A stretch of 64,000 nucleotides of DNA from positions 39,108 to 103,107 of the forward strand of contig NZ_BDJE01000041.1 of NCBI RefSeq assembly GCF_002117935.1, given 5' to 3'. A program made the translations under genes and the position numbers. Positions 16,629-25,533 of the stretch are shown piece after piece. Below the pieces are notes generated by a model, which worked only from the letters and a program-made list of their open reading frames with translations, did no database searches and was not told the origin of the DNA. The first letter of the stretch is position 1; each line of letters opens with the position of its first letter. This DNA comes from Nocardioides sp. PD653-B2 (GTDB lineage Bacteria > Actinomycetota > Actinomycetes > Propionibacteriales > Nocardioidaceae).

Positions 16629-17096
16629 TCAGGCCTCGGCGGCGGCCTTCAGGCGGGCGAGGCCCTTCTCGAAGTCCTTGCCGATCAGGCGGTCCATCGG
16701 GAGCACCCGGCCGACCAGGCCCCAGAAGCCCGTCCGCTCACCGCTCATCCGCCACTCGACCGTCGTGCCCGGCGCACCGTCGACCGGGGTCGGCGTCAGG
16801 GTGAAGGTCACCCGGTTGGTGTTCTCGAAGGGCTTGAGGAAGGCCAGCCGGATGTCGACCGTGCCGGGCGTCGACCCGGTGATCTCCATGCTGCCCGCAC
16901 CGGCCTTGCGGTTGCCCTCCCAGGAGTAGCGGGCGCCCACGCCAGACGCGGGCCCCGAGTAGGTGCGCCGCAGGTCGGGGTCGAGCCCCTCCCACGGCGA
17001 CCAGGCCTGCCACTGGTGGAAGTCGTCGACCAGCGCGTGCACGCGCGCGGGGTCGGCGGCGACCGTCGTCGAGCGGACGACCACGAAGCCGCTCAC
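16629..17096 (-). CDS. SRPBCC-family (polyketide cyclase/START-like) protein
   Basis: 155 residues. The opening SGFVVVRSTTVAADPARVHALVDDFHQWQAWSP is the first strand, helix and FxxWxxWSPW turn of the SRPBCC lipid-binding fold, and the end DRLIGKDFEKGLARLK is its long C-terminal helix. These proteins bind hydrophobic ligands; the ligand here is unknown. The start is GTG at 17096, overlapping the stop of the upstream BNR-repeat gene as GTGA, so the two are coupled. Confidence 0.85.
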   Translation of the reverse strand: MSGFVVVRSTTVAADPARVHALVDDFHQWQAWSPWEGLDPDLRRTYSGPASGVGARYSWEGNRKAGAGSMEITGSTPGTVDIRLAFLKPFENTNRVTFTLTPTPVDGAPGTTVEWRMSGERTGFWGLVGRVLPMDRLIGKDFEKGLARLKAAAEA

Positions 17097-18196
17097 GACG
17101 TCGCCACCGGGAGTGCCGCCGCACGCACCACCATCACGTCGGGGAGGTCGGCGACGATCTGGCGCCAGGTCCCGCCCTCGTCGGCCGAGCCCCAGACCGC
17201 GCCGTTGCGCGCTCCGACGTACAGGCCCGCGGTCTCGTGGTCGTCGGCGCACATCGCGTCGCGCATGACGGCGACGTAGAAGCCATCCGGCAGTCCGTCG
17301 CCGAGCTCGGTCCAGGTCTCGCCGGCGTCGCGCGAGCGCCACACCCGGGCCTTGGCGTCGGGCGGGTAGCGCCGGTCGCCGCCGTTGATCGGGAAGACGT
17401 AGACGGTGTCGGGGTCGTGGGGGTGGACGACGATCGGGAAGCCGAAGTCGGCCGGCAGTCCGGCGGCGATCGACGTCCAGGTGCCGCCGTGGTCGTCGGA
17501 GCGGTAGACGCCGCCGTGGTTCTGCAGGAAGAGCCGCTCCGGGCGGGCCGGGTGCCGGGTGATCTTGTGGACGCACTGCCCGAACTCGGGGTACTGCTGG
17601 CCCTCCGGGAGGAACTCGGCCCGGATGCCCTGGTTGCGGGGCGCCCACGAGGCGCCGCCGTCGCTGGTCTGGTAGACCCCGCCGGTGCTCAGCGCCGCCG
17701 TGACCGAGCGCGGGTCCGTGGGGTGCGGCAGCACGGTGTGGAAGGCCTGGCCGCCGAAGCCGGCGTTCCACTGCGGCCGGTGCGGGTGGTCCCACAGCGC
17801 CCGCTCGAGCGCGAAGGTCTCGCCGCGGTCGTCGGAGCGCCAGACCGCACCGGGCTCGGTGCCGGCGTACACGACACCGGGCTCGCTGCCGGGGGTCAGC
17901 TGCCACACCCGCTCGACCGTGGCGTCGGTGCCGTCGGGGAAGCGGATCGCGCCGTTCGGGGTCTCCTGCCACGTGCCGCCGAGGTCGTCGGAACGGCGTA
18001 CCTGCGGGCCGAGCCAGCTCGAGGACGCGCCGGCGAGCAGCCGGGGTGCGTCACCGCGGGTGTCGATGAGGCACGAGTAGACCTCCTCCATGTCGAAGTG
18101 CGGTCCGGTGAACTCCCAGTCCACCCGCGCCTCGTCCGACGTGCCGATCCAGAGACCCTTGCGGGTCCCGACCATCACCAGGGTCCTGTCAGCCAT
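17093..18196 (-). CDS. BNR/sialidase-like beta-propeller protein
   Basis: 367 residues made of repeated Asp-box motifs: RRSDDLGGTW, WRSDDRGETF, YQTSDGGASW, YRSDDHGGTW, WRSRDAGETW and WGSADEGGTW. That is the repeat of sialidase-like and photosystem-stability-factor-like six-bladed propellers. There is no signal peptide at the chosen ATG (18196, MADRTLVMVGTRKGLW), so it is likely cytoplasmic. Catalytic residues of a true sialidase (Arg triad, Tyr/Glu) are not evident, so enzymatic activity is doubtful. It is coupled to the SRPBCC gene downstream and divergent from the EamA transporter. Confidence 0.82.
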   Translation of the reverse strand: MADRTLVMVGTRKGLWIGTSDEARVDWEFTGPHFDMEEVYSCLIDTRGDAPRLLAGASSSWLGPQVRRSDDLGGTWQETPNGAIRFPDGTDATVERVWQLTPGSEPGVVYAGTEPGAVWRSDDRGETFALERALWDHPHRPQWNAGFGGQAFHTVLPHPTDPRSVTAALSTGGVYQTSDGGASWAPRNQGIRAEFLPEGQQYPEFGQCVHKITRHPARPERLFLQNHGGVYRSDDHGGTWTSIAAGLPADFGFPIVVHPHDPDTVYVFPINGGDRRYPPDAKARVWRSRDAGETWTELGDGLPDGFYVAVMRDAMCADDHETAGLYVGARNGAVWGSADEGGTWRQIVADLPDVMVVRAAALPVATS

Positions 18197-18264
18197 CTCC
18201 GTGCTCCGCTCGTCGCTCTCGCCCACTGTGCACCCACCGCGCGCCGTTCTTCTAGATTGACCAG

Positions 18265-19140
18265 GTGACCCCCCGGAACTCATCGCACCGGCTGGTCTCC
18301 CCCGTCTGGCTGGTGCTGGTCGGCATCTTGTCGGTGCAGTTCGGCGCCGGCGTGGCCAAGGGGCTCTTCGACGAGATCGCGCCCACCACGATCGTGTGGC
18401 TGCGCCTCGTGACCAGTGCGGTCGTGCTCATGGCCGTCGCCAGGCCGGTGCTGCGTGGGCGCTCGCGGTCGGACTGGCTGGTCGTGCTCGCCTTCGGCCT
18501 CTGTCTCGGGACCATGAACTGGGCGATCTACCAGGCCTTCGCGCGGATCCCGCTCGGCGTCGCGGTGACGCTGGAGTTCGTCGGGCCGCTGACCCTGGCG
18601 GTCCTGGGATCGCGGCGGGTGCGCGACCTCCTCTGGGGGCTGCTCGCCGGGCTCGGCGTCGCGGTGCTCGGGCTCGAGGGGGGCGGCGACGTCAACCTGG
18701 CGGGCGTGCTCTTCGCACTGCTCGCCGGCGCCATGTGGGCGTCGTACATCCTCCTGGCCGGGCAGACCGGCCGGCGCTGGCCCGGCTTCGACGGGCTCGC
18801 CCTCGCGAGCGTGGTCGCGACCGTGCTGCTCACGCCGTTCGCGATCGGCGAGGGCGGCGGCGACCTGCTCGACCCGCGGATCCTGCTCCTCGGCGCCCTC
18901 GTCGGGCTGCTCAGCTCCGTGGTCCCCTACAGCAGCGAGCTGGTCGCGCTGCGCTCCATCAAGGCGTCGGTGTTCTCGATCCTGATGAGCCTGGAGCCGG
19001 CGGCGGCAGCGCTGGCCGGCATCGTCGTGCTCCAGGAGTTCCTCACCTGGGAGCAGTGGCTCGCGATGGTCTGCGTCGTCATCGCCTCCGTCGGCGCGAC
19101 CCGCTCCAGCCGGACCTTCGCCGAGCCCGCGCCGGACTGA
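18265..19140 (+). CDS. EamA-family (DMT) transporter, RhtA-like
   Basis: 291 residues with ten predicted membrane helices in two EamA halves, from VWLVLVGILSVQFGAGVAKGLF to the second half starting near NLAGVLFALLAGAMWASYI. The layout fits inner-membrane exporters of the RhtA/threonine-homoserine type, and the substrate is not determinable. The start is GTG at 18265; TAGATT lies 6 nt upstream without a Shine-Dalgarno, suggesting a leaderless mRNA. It is divergent from the BNR-repeat gene. Confidence 0.87.
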   Translation: MTPRNSSHRLVSPVWLVLVGILSVQFGAGVAKGLFDEIAPTTIVWLRLVTSAVVLMAVARPVLRGRSRSDWLVVLAFGLCLGTMNWAIYQAFARIPLGVAVTLEFVGPLTLAVLGSRRVRDLLWGLLAGLGVAVLGLEGGGDVNLAGVLFALLAGAMWASYILLAGQTGRRWPGFDGLALASVVATVLLTPFAIGEGGGDLLDPRILLLGALVGLLSSVVPYSSELVALRSIKASVFSILMSLEPAAAALAGIVVLQEFLTWEQWLAMVCVVIASVGATRSSRTFAEPAPD

Positions 19141-19172
19141 GTCCCCGGAGTTCACGCAACCGTCACACGGCG

Positions 19173-19204
19173 TTGACCCGACCGAATCGGCACACTCCTA
19201 GGTT
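19173..19204 (+). promoter_or_regulatory. possible promoter of the small gene at 19233
   Basis: TTGACC (19173-19178) and TAGGTT (19199-19204) are good individual matches to -35 and -10 elements, but the spacer is 20 nt, longer than usual. A normal leader with GGGAGAG before the ATG at 19233 follows. Confidence 0.35.
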
Positions 19205-19232
19205 GGGTGACACCTACTTCTCGGGAGAGCTC

Positions 19233-19454
19233 ATGGGGAGCCACATGTTCCACACCCCGCACCTGGTCGACCGGACGGTCGGCGCGGTGAAACGTTGGCC
19301 GGTCGAGTCGCAGCAGCGAGCTCGCCGCAACGCCATGATCGCCTCCACCGCTCTGGCACAACGGCGTGCTGAGCTCGACGACGTCGAGGAGTTCCTCGCC
19401 GCCCTGGGCGGAGCTCCGGTGCCGGAGGTGGCAGCTCACGCTGCGCACGGCTGA
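19233..19454 (+). CDS. small basic hypothetical protein, 73 residues
   Basis: Starts MGSHMFHTPHLVDRTVGAVKRW and ends VPEVAAHAAHG. The middle is an amphipathic charged helix (QQRARRNAMIASTALAQRRAELDDVEEFLAAL). No membrane segment or known domain is recognised. Support comes from a good ribosome-binding site (GGGAGAG, 3 nt from the ATG region), a promoter-like sequence upstream and coding-like third-position GC. The next gene on the strand starts 93 bp later. Confidence 0.65.
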   Translation: MGSHMFHTPHLVDRTVGAVKRWPVESQQRARRNAMIASTALAQRRAELDDVEEFLAALGGAPVPEVAAHAAHG

Positions 19455-19547
19455 GTTCACCGGACCGGCCTTGCCTCTCCCTGGCCGTCCGGTGGACTCA
19501 GCCACACCTCCACCATCCAGGTCGGGGTTCGGGGCACAATCGAGCGC

Positions 19548-20462
19548 ATGTCCGCCTCCCCCGCGCAGATCCGACCGGTCGCCACGCTGGCGTACGACGA
19601 GGTGCTCTCCGACGACGGCACCCGCCTGCGCGCCTGGACCAACGACCCGGACGGGCTCGTCGACGGCCCCACCGTCGTGCTCTGCAACGGGCTCGGCACC
19701 AGCCCGTGGACCTGGCCGGCGTTCCTCGATCCCGACTGCGGCGTCCGGGTCGTCTCCTGGAACCACCGCGGCACCGGAGGCTCCGACCGGCCCGCCGACC
19801 GCGACCGGGTGGGCATCGAGGAGTTCGCCGAGGACGCCCTCTCGGTCATGGACCACTTCGGCGTCGACCGGGCGGTCCTGGTCGGCTGGTCGATGGGTGT
19901 GAACACGATGTACGAGCTGGCCGTGCTCCACCCCGAGCGGGTCACCGGCCTCTTCGCGGTCGCCGGCGTCCCGGGCGACACGTTCGCCACCATGCTCGGC
20001 CCGCTGCGGCTCCCCCAGCTCGCCGTCAAGGCCATCGCCGTCAACAGCTCCCGGCTCCTCAAGTACGGCGGCCGCGCGCTGACCCCGATCGCCAGCCGGC
20101 TCCCGGTCGGCAGGCGCACCATCGGCGTGCTCAGCCACAGCGGCTTCATGCTCCCGGTCGCCGACCCCGAGCTGACCGCGCGTGCGGTGGCGGCGCTGCT
20201 CGCGATCCCGGTGGAGTGGTACGGCCACCTCGCGCTGCACACGTCGCAGCACCCGCGCGTCTCGCTGAGCCGGATCACGGTCCCGGCCGCGTTCGTCGCC
20301 GGCACCTTCGACCTGCTGGCCGGAGCCCGGGCGATGGCCAGCGCGGCCGAGCGGATCGAGGGCGCGACGTACACCGAGCTCCGCGGCACGCACTTCCTCC
20401 AGATGGAGCAGCCCGGCCGGGTGCACGACCTCTTGTTGGAGTTCTTGCGTAGGGTCGGGTGA
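19548..20462 (+). CDS. alpha/beta hydrolase
   Basis: 304 residues of the alpha/beta-hydrolase fold. LCNGLGTSPWTW forms the oxyanion region, WNHRGTGGSDRP the typical strand-4 turn, LVGWSMGVNTMYELA the nucleophile elbow with Ser in GWSMG, and the His near the C-terminus is in LRGTHFLQMEQP. The acid is probably Asp in AGTFDLLAG. It lacks a signal peptide. The substrate is unknown; esterase, lactonase or peroxidase-like activity is all possible. It ends one base before the next gene, suggesting an operon. Confidence 0.88.
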   Translation: MSASPAQIRPVATLAYDEVLSDDGTRLRAWTNDPDGLVDGPTVVLCNGLGTSPWTWPAFLDPDCGVRVVSWNHRGTGGSDRPADRDRVGIEEFAEDALSVMDHFGVDRAVLVGWSMGVNTMYELAVLHPERVTGLFAVAGVPGDTFATMLGPLRLPQLAVKAIAVNSSRLLKYGGRALTPIASRLPVGRRTIGVLSHSGFMLPVADPELTARAVAALLAIPVEWYGHLALHTSQHPRVSLSRITVPAAFVAGTFDLLAGARAMASAAERIEGATYTELRGTHFLQMEQPGRVHDLLLEFLRRVG

Positions 20463-20463
20463 C

Positions 20464-21642
20464 ATGCGCCGGACCACCGCCCTCGCCAGCCTCACCGCGC
20501 TGGCCGCGGTGCTCCTGACCGCCTGCAGCGACGACGCCGAGGACACGCCCAACACCACGATCACCGCCACCCCGGGCGGCTCCGCACCGACGACGGAGGC
20601 GACCGAGCCGACCGGATCGGGGTCGTCCCCCGCCGACACCTCGACCCCGTCCGCCGACCCGGGTCCGGTGAAGGTCCTCGCGACCGTCGCCACCGGGCTG
20701 GCCGCGCCGTGGGGCATCGGCTTCCTGCCGAACGGCGACGCGATCGTCACCGAGCGCGACACCCGCCGGGTGCTGCTGCTGCAGGCTCCGTCGTACGACG
20801 TGAAGCAGGTCGGGCTGATCAGTGCGGCCGTCTCCGCGGTGGAGTCGGGGGGCGAGGCGGGACTGCTCGGCGTCGCGGTCTCGCCCGACTTCGCCACCGA
20901 CCGGATGCTGTACTTCTACCTCAGCACCGCAGCCGACAACCGGATCGTGAAGGCGACGCTCGAGAAGGGCAGGCTGGGCACGCCGCAGGTCATCCTCGAC
21001 GGGATCCCGAACGGGGTGATCCACGACGGCGGCAGGCTCGCGTTCGGGCCTGACGGCTACCTCTACGCCTCGACCGGCGAGACCGGTGACGGCGAGCTGG
21101 CCCAGGACAGGAGCACGCTCGCCGGCAAGATCCTGCGGATCACCACCGACGGCGACCCGGCGCCCGGCAACCCGTTCCGGGGCTCGGAGATCTGGTCCTT
21201 CGGCCACCGCAACGTCCAGGGCCTGGCCTTCGACGACCAGGACCGGCTCTGGGCCTCCGAGTTCGGCGACCAGACCTACGACGAGCTCAACCTGATCGAG
21301 CCCGGCAAGAACTACGGCTGGCCGATGATCGAGGGCCGGGGCGGCCAGAAGGGCTACGCCGACCCGCAGGTCGTGTGGTCGACGGACCAGAACTCGCCGT
21401 CGGGCCTCGCCTGGCTCGACGGGCACCTCTGGCTCGCCTCGCTGCGCGGCGAGCGGCTCTGGCGGGTCTCCGTGGCGGACGGCCGGGCCAGCAAGCCGAC
21501 CGACTTCTTCGTCGGCGCCTACGGCCGGCTGCGCACGGTCGTGGCGACCCCCGAGGGCAAGCTCTGGGTGGCGACCAGCAACCGCGACGGACGCGGTCAG
21601 CCGCGCGACGGCGACGACCGCATCCTGCTCGTCAATCCCTGA
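20464..21642 (+). CDS. PQQ-type sugar/sorbosone dehydrogenase-like lipoprotein
   Basis: 392 residues. A lipoprotein signal peptide has the lipobox LLTAC (Cys at about residue 21), followed by a Thr/Ser/Pro-rich linker to about residue 60. The rest is the GSDH beta-propeller: GLAAPWGIGFLPNGDAIVTERD, the SGGEAGLLGVAVSPDF segment, IHDGGRLAFGPDGYLYASTGE, FGHRNVQGLAFD and the ending PEGKLWVATSNRDGRG. Family members oxidise sugars with PQQ at the outer face of the membrane, but many actinobacterial ones have no shown activity. It follows the hydrolase by 1 bp. Confidence 0.87.
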   Translation: MRRTTALASLTALAAVLLTACSDDAEDTPNTTITATPGGSAPTTEATEPTGSGSSPADTSTPSADPGPVKVLATVATGLAAPWGIGFLPNGDAIVTERDTRRVLLLQAPSYDVKQVGLISAAVSAVESGGEAGLLGVAVSPDFATDRMLYFYLSTAADNRIVKATLEKGRLGTPQVILDGIPNGVIHDGGRLAFGPDGYLYASTGETGDGELAQDRSTLAGKILRITTDGDPAPGNPFRGSEIWSFGHRNVQGLAFDDQDRLWASEFGDQTYDELNLIEPGKNYGWPMIEGRGGQKGYADPQVVWSTDQNSPSGLAWLDGHLWLASLRGERLWRVSVADGRASKPTDFFVGAYGRLRTVVATPEGKLWVATSNRDGRGQPRDGDDRILLVNP

Positions 21643-21679
21643 TGGTCCGCTTCGCGACGCCCCGAGGGGGCGATCTCGC

Positions 21680-22060
21680 GTGAGCCGTGGGGAGGTGTCC
21701 GGGTGGCCGACCGACATCTGGCGCCCGCAGCTGACGATGCGCGTCGGCGCACCCCCGGGGACGACCCTCCAGGTCCTCCTGGAGTGCCTCGACGCGGCCG
21801 GCTACCGGGTCACGGAGCGCGACGAGCACGGCTTCCGCGCGCGCCGGGTCGCCTGGCTCGACCGGATCATGCTCGAGGGCGGCACCACCGACCTGGAGGT
21901 GCGCGCGACCGGAGCCGACGTGCTCGTGCGCGTCGCGAAGGGTGCCGGCGAGCGCGGTGGCCGCACGCGTGCCGCCGACGGGCTCAGCGCCGCGGTCGAG
22001 GAGCTCCGGCGTCGGGGCTCGCCGGTGCGGACGACCGCGTGGGGACCACCACCCCCGTGA
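21680..22060 (+). CDS. small hypothetical protein, 126 residues
   Basis: The sequence has alternating basic and hydrophobic strands (TTLQVLLECLDAAGYRVTERDEHGFRARRV, LEVRATGADVLVRVAKGAG) and a conserved-looking WPTDIWRPQ near the start. No family is recognised. Start codons GTG at 21680 or 21695 are both possible. Its last 77 bp overlap the end of the convergent S component gene (21984-22835), so one of the two C-termini may be mis-set or the overlap is real. Confidence 0.5.
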   Translation: MSRGEVSGWPTDIWRPQLTMRVGAPPGTTLQVLLECLDAAGYRVTERDEHGFRARRVAWLDRIMLEGGTTDLEVRATGADVLVRVAKGAGERGGRTRAADGLSAAVEELRRRGSPVRTTAWGPPPP

Positions 22061-22835
22061 CGGTGGCGCGCCGCGACGCGCGCCGCAGCGTGGTGAGGAT
22101 CGCCGGGCCGAGCACGACGACCGCGACCGCGTTCGTGATCGCCCGGACGGTGTCCCAGCTGCCGGTCGACGTCAGCAGCGTGTAGACCGCGAACGTCTTC
22201 AGGTTCTCGACGACCGGCGCGCCCGCGACGTACGACAGGGGGCCCTCGTGACCGGGCACCTGGATGCCGAGGATGAACGGCCAGCCGGACAGGTTCATCA
22301 AGATCCCGAACGCGTAGGCCGCGACCACGCCGTACGCCGCGAGCATCGCGATCTCGCGCCTGCCGGTCACCCGGCGCGGCAGCAGCCCGGCGCCCATGCC
22401 GACCCAGGCGAAGCACAGCATCTGGTAGGGCATCCACGGCCCCACGCCGGCGGTCATCAGCGCCGAGGCGAACAGCGAGGTGCAGCCGAGCACGAAGCCG
22501 AAGCCGGGCCCGAACACGCGGCCGGCGAGCACGAGCAGGAAGAACGTCAGCTCCACGCCCGCCGTGCCCGGGGAGATGCCGCGCAGGACCGCGTTGACCG
22601 CGCTGAGCACGCCGAGGATCGCCAGCACCCGCGGGTCGAGCCCACCCTCGTTGAGCTCGGCGAGCACGACCGCGATCACGACCGGCAGCAGCATCAGGAA
22701 GAGGAACGGCGGGTCGACGCGGGTGCCCTCGGGCACCCGGAGGAGGAGCGGCCAGCAGAGCATCATCAGCCCGGCGAACGAGGCGACCGCGAGCACCACG
22801 ACGGAGCGCGGGGCGATCCGGACCGCTGCCCTCAT
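21984..22835 (-). CDS. ECF transporter S component, probably for cobalamin
   Basis: 283-residue integral membrane substrate-binding subunit with about six helices. PFLFLMLLPVVIAVVLAELN, TFFLLVLAGRVFGPGFGFVLG and MPYQMLCFAWVGMGAGLLP resemble S components of the CbrT-like group. In ECF importers the S component captures the vitamin and EcfT plus the ATPases drive release inward. The substrate assignment is an inference from the riboswitch at the head of the operon. The ATG at 22835 overlaps the EcfA stop as ATGA. A 25-residue Pro/Arg-rich tail overlaps the convergent small gene. Confidence 0.82.
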   Translation of the reverse strand: MRAAVRIAPRSVVVLAVASFAGLMMLCWPLLLRVPEGTRVDPPFLFLMLLPVVIAVVLAELNEGGLDPRVLAILGVLSAVNAVLRGISPGTAGVELTFFLLVLAGRVFGPGFGFVLGCTSLFASALMTAGVGPWMPYQMLCFAWVGMGAGLLPRRVTGRREIAMLAAYGVVAAYAFGILMNLSGWPFILGIQVPGHEGPLSYVAGAPVVENLKTFAVYTLLTSTGSWDTVRAITNAVAVVVLGPAILTTLRRASRRATVTGVVVPTRSSAPASPDAGAPRPRR

Positions 22836-24412
22836 GACGCGCTCAACGCCGCGACGACCTCGTCGACGCGCAGCCACGGCGCCCCGAGGACCTTGGTGAC
22901 CTGCGGCGCGAAGGACGGCGACTCGGCGACCACCCGGCGCACGGGCCCGGACGAGACGACCTCGCCCTCGGCGAGCACGACCACGTCGTCGGCCGCCTGG
23001 GCGACGAACTCCACGTCGTGGGTGGCGACCAGGACCGCATGTCCCTCGGCCGCGAGGCCGCGCAGGATCCCGGCGAGCACGTGCTTGGCCGCGTAGTCGA
23101 GCCCGCGGGTCGGCTCGTCGAGCAGCAGCACCTCGGGCCGCGACGCGAGCACCAGGGACAGCGCGAGCGCCAGCCGCTGGCCCTCGGAGAGGTCGCGGGG
23201 GTGCTGGTCGCCCGCGATGCCGGGCACCAGGCCGTCGAGGATCTCGCGGCACGCCCCGGTGCCGCCGTCGGCCGCGACGCACTCGTCGTCGACGGTCTCG
23301 AGGTAGAGCAGGTCGGCGGCGTTCTGGGGCACCAGGCCGACCAGCGCGCGGCGGTCGGCCGCGCCGAGGCCGGCCGGGTCGGTGCCGCCGACGGAGACCT
23401 GGCCGCCGTGTCGGCGACCGCTCCCCTGGAGCGCCCAGATGAGCGAGGACTTGCCGGAGCCGTTGCGGCCCATCAGCGCGGTGACCCGGCCGGCGCCGAG
23501 CTCGACGTCGACGTCGCGCACCGCGACGGTCTGGCCGTGCACGACGGTGAGGCGTCGTACGGCGACGGCAGCCGCGGCGGCCGACTCCGTCGTGACCGGA
23601 GGGGTGCCGATCCGGTCGAGGAGCTCCCGCGCCCGGCGGCGGGCGTCCCGCACGCTCAGCGGCAGCGGGGTCCAGCCGGCCGCGCGGCCGAGCTCGACGA
23701 TGGGCGGCGCGACCGGCGAGTCGACGAGCAGCTCGCCGGGCACGCCGACGTGCATGCGCCCGGCGCCCGTCAGCAGGCACATCCGGTCGGCGAACGGCAC
23801 CACCCGCTCGAGCCGGTGCTCGGCCAGCAGCACCGAGACGCCGAGGTCGTGCACGAGGCGGGTGAGGGTGGCGAGCACCTCCTCGGCGGCCGTCGGGTCC
23901 AGCGCCGAGGTGGGCTCGTCGAGCACGAGCAGCCGGGGGTGCATGGTGAGCACCGATCCGATCGCGACCCGCTGCTGCTGACCGCCGGACAGGGTGCGCA
24001 GGTCGCGGTGGCGGAGGTCGGCTATGCCGAGCAGGTCGAGGGTCTCCTCGACCCGGCGGCGCATGGTGTCGCCGGGCAGGCCGAGCTGCTCCATGCCGTA
24101 GGCGAGCTCCTCCTCGACCGTGTCGGTGACGAAGCCCGCTGCCGGGTTCTGACCGACGTACCCGATCGCGTGCGCGCGCTCGCGCGGCGGTGCGTGCACG
24201 ATGCTGACGCCGTCGAGCAGCACGTCGCCGTCGAGGGTGCCGCCGCTGAAGCGCGGCACCAGCCCGGTGACGACCCCGAGCAGCGTCGACTTGCCGACGC
24301 CGGTGGGCCCGGAGACGAGCACCAGCTCGCCCTCCTCGACGGTGAGGTCGACGCCGTCCAGCACCGGGGGGCCGGCGTCGTAGGAGAAGCGGAGCCCGCG
24401 CAGCTCGATCAT
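22832..24412 (-). CDS. ECF transporter ATPase with two fused ABC domains
   Basis: 526 residues containing two complete ABC units. First: Walker A GPTGVGKSTLL, signature LSGGQQQRVAIG, Walker B LLVLDEPTSALD, H-loop LLAEHRLE. Second: Walker A GRNGSGKSSLI, signature LSEGQRLALALS (SEGQ instead of SGGQ), Walker B VLLLDEPTRGLD, H-loop ATHDVEF. It is thus a fused EcfA1-EcfA2 pair powering the energy-coupling module. It overlaps both neighbours by ATGA, fixing stoichiometric expression with EcfT and the S component. Confidence 0.92.
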   Translation of the reverse strand: MIELRGLRFSYDAGPPVLDGVDLTVEEGELVLVSGPTGVGKSTLLGVVTGLVPRFSGGTLDGDVLLDGVSIVHAPPRERAHAIGYVGQNPAAGFVTDTVEEELAYGMEQLGLPGDTMRRRVEETLDLLGIADLRHRDLRTLSGGQQQRVAIGSVLTMHPRLLVLDEPTSALDPTAAEEVLATLTRLVHDLGVSVLLAEHRLERVVPFADRMCLLTGAGRMHVGVPGELLVDSPVAPPIVELGRAAGWTPLPLSVRDARRRARELLDRIGTPPVTTESAAAAAVAVRRLTVVHGQTVAVRDVDVELGAGRVTALMGRNGSGKSSLIWALQGSGRRHGGQVSVGGTDPAGLGAADRRALVGLVPQNAADLLYLETVDDECVAADGGTGACREILDGLVPGIAGDQHPRDLSEGQRLALALSLVLASRPEVLLLDEPTRGLDYAAKHVLAGILRGLAAEGHAVLVATHDVEFVAQAADDVVVLAEGEVVSSGPVRRVVAESPSFAPQVTKVLGAPWLRVDEVVAALSAS

Positions 24413-25533
24413 GCGACCAGCTCCTCGACGGCGCGCGCCGGGGCGACCGGCACGGCGAAGGGCCGAGCCGGCGGCGGGGAGCAGAGCGCGCCGAGCAGGC
24501 CCACCGCGGCGCCGAGCAGCGCCGCGGCGCTCACGGGCGGGAACGCCGTGAGCGCGGGGTAGGCGACGTCGATCTGGTGCCGGTTCATCCACCAGCCGAC
24601 GGCACCGACGGCGACGCCCGACGCGGCGACCGCCAGCTCGGGCCAGCGCCACGGGTCCGGACGGTAGCGGGTGCGCTCGACCCGGCGGCCGGCGCTGAGC
24701 AGGCCGGCGCCCGCGGCCACGACCCCGACGACCAGCATCGGCAGCGCCAGCAGGCGCGGGACGGTGGTGTCGAGGACGGCGTAGGTGCCGACGCAGATCC
24801 CGCAGAGCCCGACCAGCATGAGCGCGCCGGTCGTGCGCCGCTGGGTGCGTGTGAGCCCGGCGGCACGGCCGTAGCCGCGGGTGTCCATGCCGGCGGCCAG
24901 CGCGAGGGAGCGCTCGAGCGCGTCCTCCAGCACCGGCACCAGGAAGCGGCGCAGCCTGCCGACCCGGCCGGTCTCCCCCGCCCGCAGGCTCTGGGCGGCG
25001 CGGACGCGGCGGGCGCTGTCGGCGAACTGCGGCAGCACGGTCACCGCGACGACCAGCGCGGTGCCGATCTCGTAGAGCGCGGGCGGCACCGACCGCAGCA
25101 GCCGCTTGGGGTTGGCCAGCGAGTTGGCGGCGCCGATGCAGATCACGATGGTCGCCAGGCGGAGGCCGTCGTACAGCGCGAAGAGCAGGGCCTCGGCGTA
25201 CACCGGCCCGAGCAGCGTGAAGCCGGCGACCCACTCCGGGAGCGGGATCGCGGGCAGGTCGAGCAGCACCCGCCCGCCGGTCCAGCCGCCGAACACGAGC
25301 CGGAAGACGACCCGGACCAGCACGATCGCGACACCGAGCCAGACGTAGATCCGGAACGACTGGCCCCACGGCTGGTCGGAGCGGCGCAGCACGACGACCA
25401 GCCAGGCCACCCCGATCAGCAGGAGCAGCACCAGCGGGTTCGTCGTGAAGGAGGCCGCGGCGGCGAGCCCGATCGCCCACAGCCACCAGGCCACGGGATG
25501 CAGGTCGCGCGGCAGCCGCGCGGTCGTGCTCAC
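24409..25533 (-). CDS. ECF transporter transmembrane coupling protein EcfT
   Basis: 374-residue membrane subunit. N-terminal helices (TTNPLVLLLLIGVAWLVVVL) are followed by the cytoplasmic coupling-helix region with the characteristic AAGMDTRGYGRA and SLRAGE-type Arg/Ala motifs that contact the ATPases. Two extra helices (ALMLVGLCGICVG, LPMLVVGVVAAGAGLL) and another hydrophobic stretch near the C-terminus make it longer than minimal EcfT. GTG at 25533 overlaps the stop of the upstream gene as GTGA. Confidence 0.88.
   Translation of the reverse strand: MSTTARLPRDLHPVAWWLWAIGLAAAASFTTNPLVLLLLIGVAWLVVVLRRSDQPWGQSFRIYVWLGVAIVLVRVVFRLVFGGWTGGRVLLDLPAIPLPEWVAGFTLLGPVYAEALLFALYDGLRLATIVICIGAANSLANPKRLLRSVPPALYEIGTALVVAVTVLPQFADSARRVRAAQSLRAGETGRVGRLRRFLVPVLEDALERSLALAAGMDTRGYGRAAGLTRTQRRTTGALMLVGLCGICVGTYAVLDTTVPRLLALPMLVVGVVAAGAGLLSAGRRVERTRYRPDPWRWPELAVAASGVAVGAVGWWMNRHQIDVAYPALTAFPPVSAAALLGAAVGLLGALCSPPPARPFAVPVAPARAVEELVA

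Noticed and set aside
14631..17279. 882-codon plus-strand frame antisense to ilvD and the SRPBCC/BNR genes
   Set aside because: Composition is His/Asp/Gly/Arg biased and no domain appears. The minus strand encodes clear enzymes with overlapping starts and stops.
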